In this document: piece by piece, positions 5,957 to 8,443 of the stretch
Numbering within the stretch: position 1 is the first letter of the stretch
Layout of the letters: each line of letters starts with the position of its first letter
DNA from: Lachnospiraceae bacterium UBA3643
Lineage (GTDB): Bacteria > Bacillota > Clostridia > Lachnospirales > Lachnospiraceae
Direction of reading: 5' to 3'
Assembly: GCA_002373855.1 (NCBI GenBank)
Contig: DFKO01000121.1
Location: 1 to 8,443, forward strand
DNA length: 8,443 nt
Translations under genes and position numbers: made by a program
The notes under the pieces: model-generated
What the model was told of the DNA's origin: nothing
The model's input: the letters and a program-made list of their open reading frames with translations, nothing else
Database searches by the model: none

Positions 5957-8224
5957 TTACTGCTCGTCTGATTTCTTTGATGATCTGTTTTTTAATATAT
6001 TTCTAAACTCTTCCTCAAGACGCTTTTCCATATCGTCGAGATCTTTTTCCATCTCGGATTTATCTTCTCCTGACGGACCGCCTTTTGAATCATCTTCCCT
6101 GTCATCATCCTTAGTGTCAGGTTCTTTTGTGACAGGTTCTTTTATGTCAGATTCTTTTTTGTCACTCTCGCTGTTATTAACAGGAGTTTCCGGCTCCTGC
6201 GTTAAGATGACCTCAGGTTCTTTTTCCTTCTCCTTTGGTGCAAGAGAGTTAAGTGCTTCCTCACCCTTATCCTTTGCAGGCATGGGGATGCCCTTTTCCC
6301 TGCAGAAGATCTCCATGAATTCGTGACCTGTGATCGTCTCCTTCTGGATGAGATAATCTGCGATCTTGTCCATGATATCCCTGTTTTCTTTAAGGAGCTT
6401 TTTGGCTTCCTTGTAGCTGTCCTTTAAGATCTTCATGACCTCTTCGTCTATCATGGCAGCGGTCTCATCAGCGCAGTTAAGAGATGCCCTGTTATCAAGG
6501 TACTGGCTCTCAACTGTCTCAAGACCCATGAGTCCGAACTTTTTGCTCATACCAAAACGGGTCACCATGGCCCTTGCTATTCTCGTTGCCTTCTCTATAT
6601 CATTGGCTGCACCTGTGGTAACAGTGTCAAATACTATATCCTCTGCTGCCCGGCCTCCAAGGAGGGATACGAGCTCTGCCCTAAGCTCCTTCTCAGTCTG
6701 GGTAAACTTTTCCTCCTCAGGATAGCTGAGGACATATCCGAGGGTACCCATAGTCCTTGGTACGATAGTGATCTTCTGGACAGGCTCTGTATTTTTCTGA
6801 AGAGCGGTAATGAGTGCATGACCGACTTCATGATATGATACGATCTTTCTCTCTTTCTTTGAGAGGATCCTGTCTTTCTTTTCCTTACCCATGCTGACGA
6901 GCTCTACTGCGTCCAGCATATCCTTCTGGTTTACAAAGGCCCTGCCACGCTTTACTGCCAGGATGGCTGCCTCGTTTATCATATTTGCAAGGTCGGCACC
7001 TACGGCTCCGACTGTTGCAAGACCTACTTCCTCTAAGTTTACTGTCTCATCCATCTTTACATTCTTGGCATGGACTTTGAGGATCTCTACTCTGCCCTTA
7101 AGGTCAGGCTCCTCCACGATGACCCGCCTGTCAAAACGTCCGGGACGCAGGAGTGCCTTGTCGAGGATCTCAGGTCTGTTTGTTGCTGCTAAGATAATGA
7201 TACCCTTTCTCGCATCGAAACCATCCATCTCTGATAAGAGCTGGTTAAGTGTCTGCTCCCGCTCTTCATTACCGCCGCCGTACTTTGAATCACGGCTCCG
7301 GCCGATGGCATCAATCTCATCTATAAATATGATGCAGGGTGCATTTTTCTCTGCTTCCCTAAATAGGTCTCGTACTCTCGATGCACCGACACCTACATAG
7401 AGCTCGATAAAGTCAGAACCGGCCAGTGAAAAGAAAGGTACCTTGGCCTCTCCTGCTACTGCTTTTGCAAGGAGGGTTTTACCTGTACCGGGAGGTCCCA
7501 CAAGGAGTGCGCCCTTAGGGATCTTGGCACCGATGTCTGCATATTTATCGGGATTATGAAGGAAATCTACTATCTCGACGAGGGACTCTTTTGCTTCCTC
7601 CTCGCCGGCTACTTCATTAAATGTGATACCCGTATCCTTGTCTCCGTGGAGCTTTGCCGTAGTCTTGCCGACGCCAAAGGGTCCTATACCGCCGCCGCCT
7701 TTTGACATACGTCTGAAGAGGAGGCTGAGGAGTCCCCACATGATGAGGATGGGGAGGACATAGGTAAGCAGGATGGAGATGATGATACTCGATCCGTCCT
7801 CAACTTTTGTATTAACTACTACACCGGCCTCAAGCATACGCTCTGTGACTGTCTCGACATTTTCCGCAAGACCCGTATAATACGTGGTTCCGGGCACCAT
7901 ATCCGTACCGCCGTTATCCTTTGGGGTGATATGGATACTGTCGGAATTTATCTCGATCTTTTCAACCTTGCCGGACTCTGCCATGGTGATAAACTCGTTG
8001 TACGATATCTCCTGGGATGAGCTGCTGCCGGTGAGCCGGAGAAAATAACTGATGCAGAGCAGTGCGATTATAGTAACTGCCGAAAAGAGCAGGAAATTAC
8101 CGCTCCTGTTGTCCTTGCCGCTGCCGGAACCGCTGCCGTTTCCGCCGTTATTTTCATTATTGTTTCTGTTGCTGCCTTCGGCATTGTCCTCATAGACACG
8201 CCTTTTGTTTCTGTGTAATAACAT
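5957..8224 (-). CDS. ftsH: ATP-dependent zinc metalloprotease FtsH with long charged C-terminal tail
   Basis: FtsH is a hexameric, membrane-anchored AAA+ protease that extracts and degrades membrane and short-lived cytosolic proteins. In order: a basic N terminus with an Asn/Gly/Ser-rich stretch (18-42); transmembrane helix 1 (about 43-63); an extracytoplasmic domain; transmembrane helix 2 (about 147-170); Walker A GPPGTGKT (243-250); pore segment LYVGVGA (275-281), with Tyr276 where Phe is more common; Walker [10 protein letters not shown] (298-306); second region of homology [20 protein letters not shown] (347-366); protease motif HEVGH (465-469); and a likely third zinc ligand D542 in [11 protein letters not shown]. 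At 755 residues it is about 100 longer than usual. The extra sequence (about 651-755) is acidic and Lys-rich, contains a five-residue repeat, and ends in a predicted charged helix (about 722-745). AAGGAG eight bases upstream fixes the start, 18 bp after the DUF1846 gene. Confidence 0.98.
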   Translation of the reverse strand: MLLHRNKRRVYEDNAEGSNRNNNENNGGNGSGSGSGKDNRSGNFLLFSAVTIIALLCISYFLRLTGSSSSQEISYNEFITMAESGKVEKIEINSDSIHITPKDNGGTDMVPGTTYYTGLAENVETVTERMLEAGVVVNTKVEDGSSIIISILLTYVLPILIMWGLLSLLFRRMSKGGGGIGPFGVGKTTAKLHGDKDTGITFNEVAGEEEAKESLVEIVDFLHNPDKYADIGAKIPKGALLVGPPGTGKTLLAKAVAGEAKVPFFSLAGSDFIELYVGVGASRVRDLFREAEKNAPCIIFIDEIDAIGRSRDSKYGGGNEEREQTLNQLLSEMDGFDARKGIIILAATNRPEILDKALLRPGRFDRRVIVEEPDLKGRVEILKVHAKNVKMDETVNLEEVGLATVGAVGADLANMINEAAILAVKRGRAFVNQKDMLDAVELVSMGKEKKDRILSKKERKIVSYHEVGHALITALQKNTEPVQKITIVPRTMGTLGYVLSYPEEEKFTQTEKELRAELVSLLGGRAAEDIVFDTVTTGAANDIEKATRIARAMVTRFGMSKKFGLMGLETVESQYLDNRASLNCADETAAMIDEEVMKILKDSYKEAKKLLKENRDIMDKIADYLIQKETITGHEFMEIFCREKGIPMPAKDKGEEALNSLAPKEKEKEPEVILTQEPETPVNNSESDKKESDIKEPVTKEPDTKDDDREDDSKGGPSGEDKSEMEKDLDDMEKRLEEEFRNILKNRSSKKSDEQ
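6115..6168 (-). repeat. 15-bp tandem repeat in the ftsH tail region
   Basis: Three 15-base units (6115-6129, 6130-6144, 6145-6159) share the plus-strand pattern TGWCAGRTTCTTTTN, and a partial fourth unit begins at 6160. In protein they give the five-residue repeat [15 protein letters not shown] within the charged tail of FtsH. The period is a multiple of three, so copy-number change would lengthen or shorten the tail without breaking the frame. Confidence 0.75.
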
Positions 8225-8232
8225 CAGGATTA

Positions 8233-8238
8233 CTCCTT
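8233..8238 (-). promoter_or_regulatory. Ribosome binding site of ftsH
   Basis: The minus strand reads AAGGAG, eight bases, then ATG, and lies wholly in the 18-bp gap after the DUF1846 stop codon. There is no room for a promoter in that gap. Transcription therefore comes from upstream or from within the DUF1846 gene. Confidence 0.75.
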
Positions 8239-8242
8239 AAAA

Positions 8243-8443
8243 TTAATTATGATAAAGCGAATTAGTCTGGTATACAGGCTCGCTTGTCAGGTTCACTCCG
8301 AGCTTTCTGAATATATTTATATCTACCTGGGAGAGGATGACGCTTGAGTGTACATCAAGGCCTCTTAAATTAGAGAGCTGGCTGAGTGCACGCTTTGCAT
8401 TTTCATCTGTAGCCGCACTGATAGAGAGGGCTACGAGAACCTC
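8243..8443 (-). CDS. DUF1846 family protein, C-terminal 66 residues only
   Basis: An open frame enters from the window edge on the minus strand and ends at TAA (8243-8245). The 66 visible residues include [20 protein letters not shown], then [20 protein letters not shown] (31-50) and [16 protein letters not shown] at the end. I recognise this as the typical C terminus of the DUF1846 family (usually near 500 residues in Firmicutes), whose biochemical role is not established to my knowledge. These proteins end in a similar NLT-EP-YQT-LYH pattern. It sits 18 bp upstream of ftsH on the same strand and is very likely cotranscribed with it. The assignment rests on a short C-terminal match from memory, so it is good but not certain. 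Confidence 0.75.
   Translation of the reverse strand, partial: EVLVALSISAATDENAKRALSQLSNLRGLDVHSSVILSQVDINIFRKLGVNLTSEPVYQTNSLYHN

Noticed and set aside
6891..7400. A 169-codon plus-strand open frame opposite ftsH.
   Set aside because: It lies antisense to the AAA+ domain of ftsH, whose motifs are intact in the minus frame. It shows no recognisable domain and is Ser/Arg-rich, as expected of a shadow frame.
8101..8160. GGC/AGC-like repeated codons in the Gly/Ser/Asn-rich N terminus of FtsH as a separate repeat element.
   Set aside because: The units are short and irregular. It reads as ordinary low-complexity linker coding sequence rather than a defined repeat.

Overview
The window is a compact block of eight genes, all on the minus strand, so transcription runs from high to low coordinates. 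Only the first and last genes are cut by the window edges. The gene set (HprK-type HPr kinase, a DUF1846 protein directly upstream of ftsH, strong AGGAG-type ribosome binding sites, moderate G+C with frequent ATA codons) points to a low-to-mid G+C Firmicute of class Clostridia. The FtsH C-terminal region and the DUF1846-ftsH pairing make Lachnospiraceae (Butyrivibrio or Lachnospira-like) my best guess. That placement is inference, because no rRNA or other marker is present.

In transcription order: (1) the last 66 residues of a DUF1846 protein (8243-8443); (2) ftsH, a membrane AAA+ zinc protease with an unusually long charged C-terminal tail (5957-8224); (3) an HD-domain dNTP triphosphohydrolase of the Dgt family (4730-5956), whose ATG directly follows the ftsH stop codon; (4) a 73-bp gap with a short dyad; (5) a three-gene sugar module made of a PseF-type cytidylyltransferase (3958-4656), a PseG/SpsG-type UDP-sugar hydrolase (2877-3941) and an ATP-grasp ligase (1917-2837); (6) a 141-bp gap with a plausible promoter; (7) purC, SAICAR synthetase (894-1775); (8) hprK, HPr kinase/phosphorylase, missing about its last 20 residues at the window edge (1-866).

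The ends of the block are housekeeping: membrane proteolysis, nucleotide pool control, purine synthesis and carbon catabolite control. The middle three genes look like part of a nonulosonic acid (pseudaminic or legionaminic-like) or other amino-sugar pathway for surface glycan or flagellin decoration. The other pathway enzymes (PseB, PseC, PseH, PseI) and any glycosyltransferase are absent from the window. The ATP-grasp protein is the natural candidate for a novel tailoring step, such as adding an amino acid or acyl group to the sugar, but nothing in the sequence fixes its substrate. No RNA gene, mobile element, CRISPR array or convincing terminator was seen, and no stretch over 300 bases lacks a gene.
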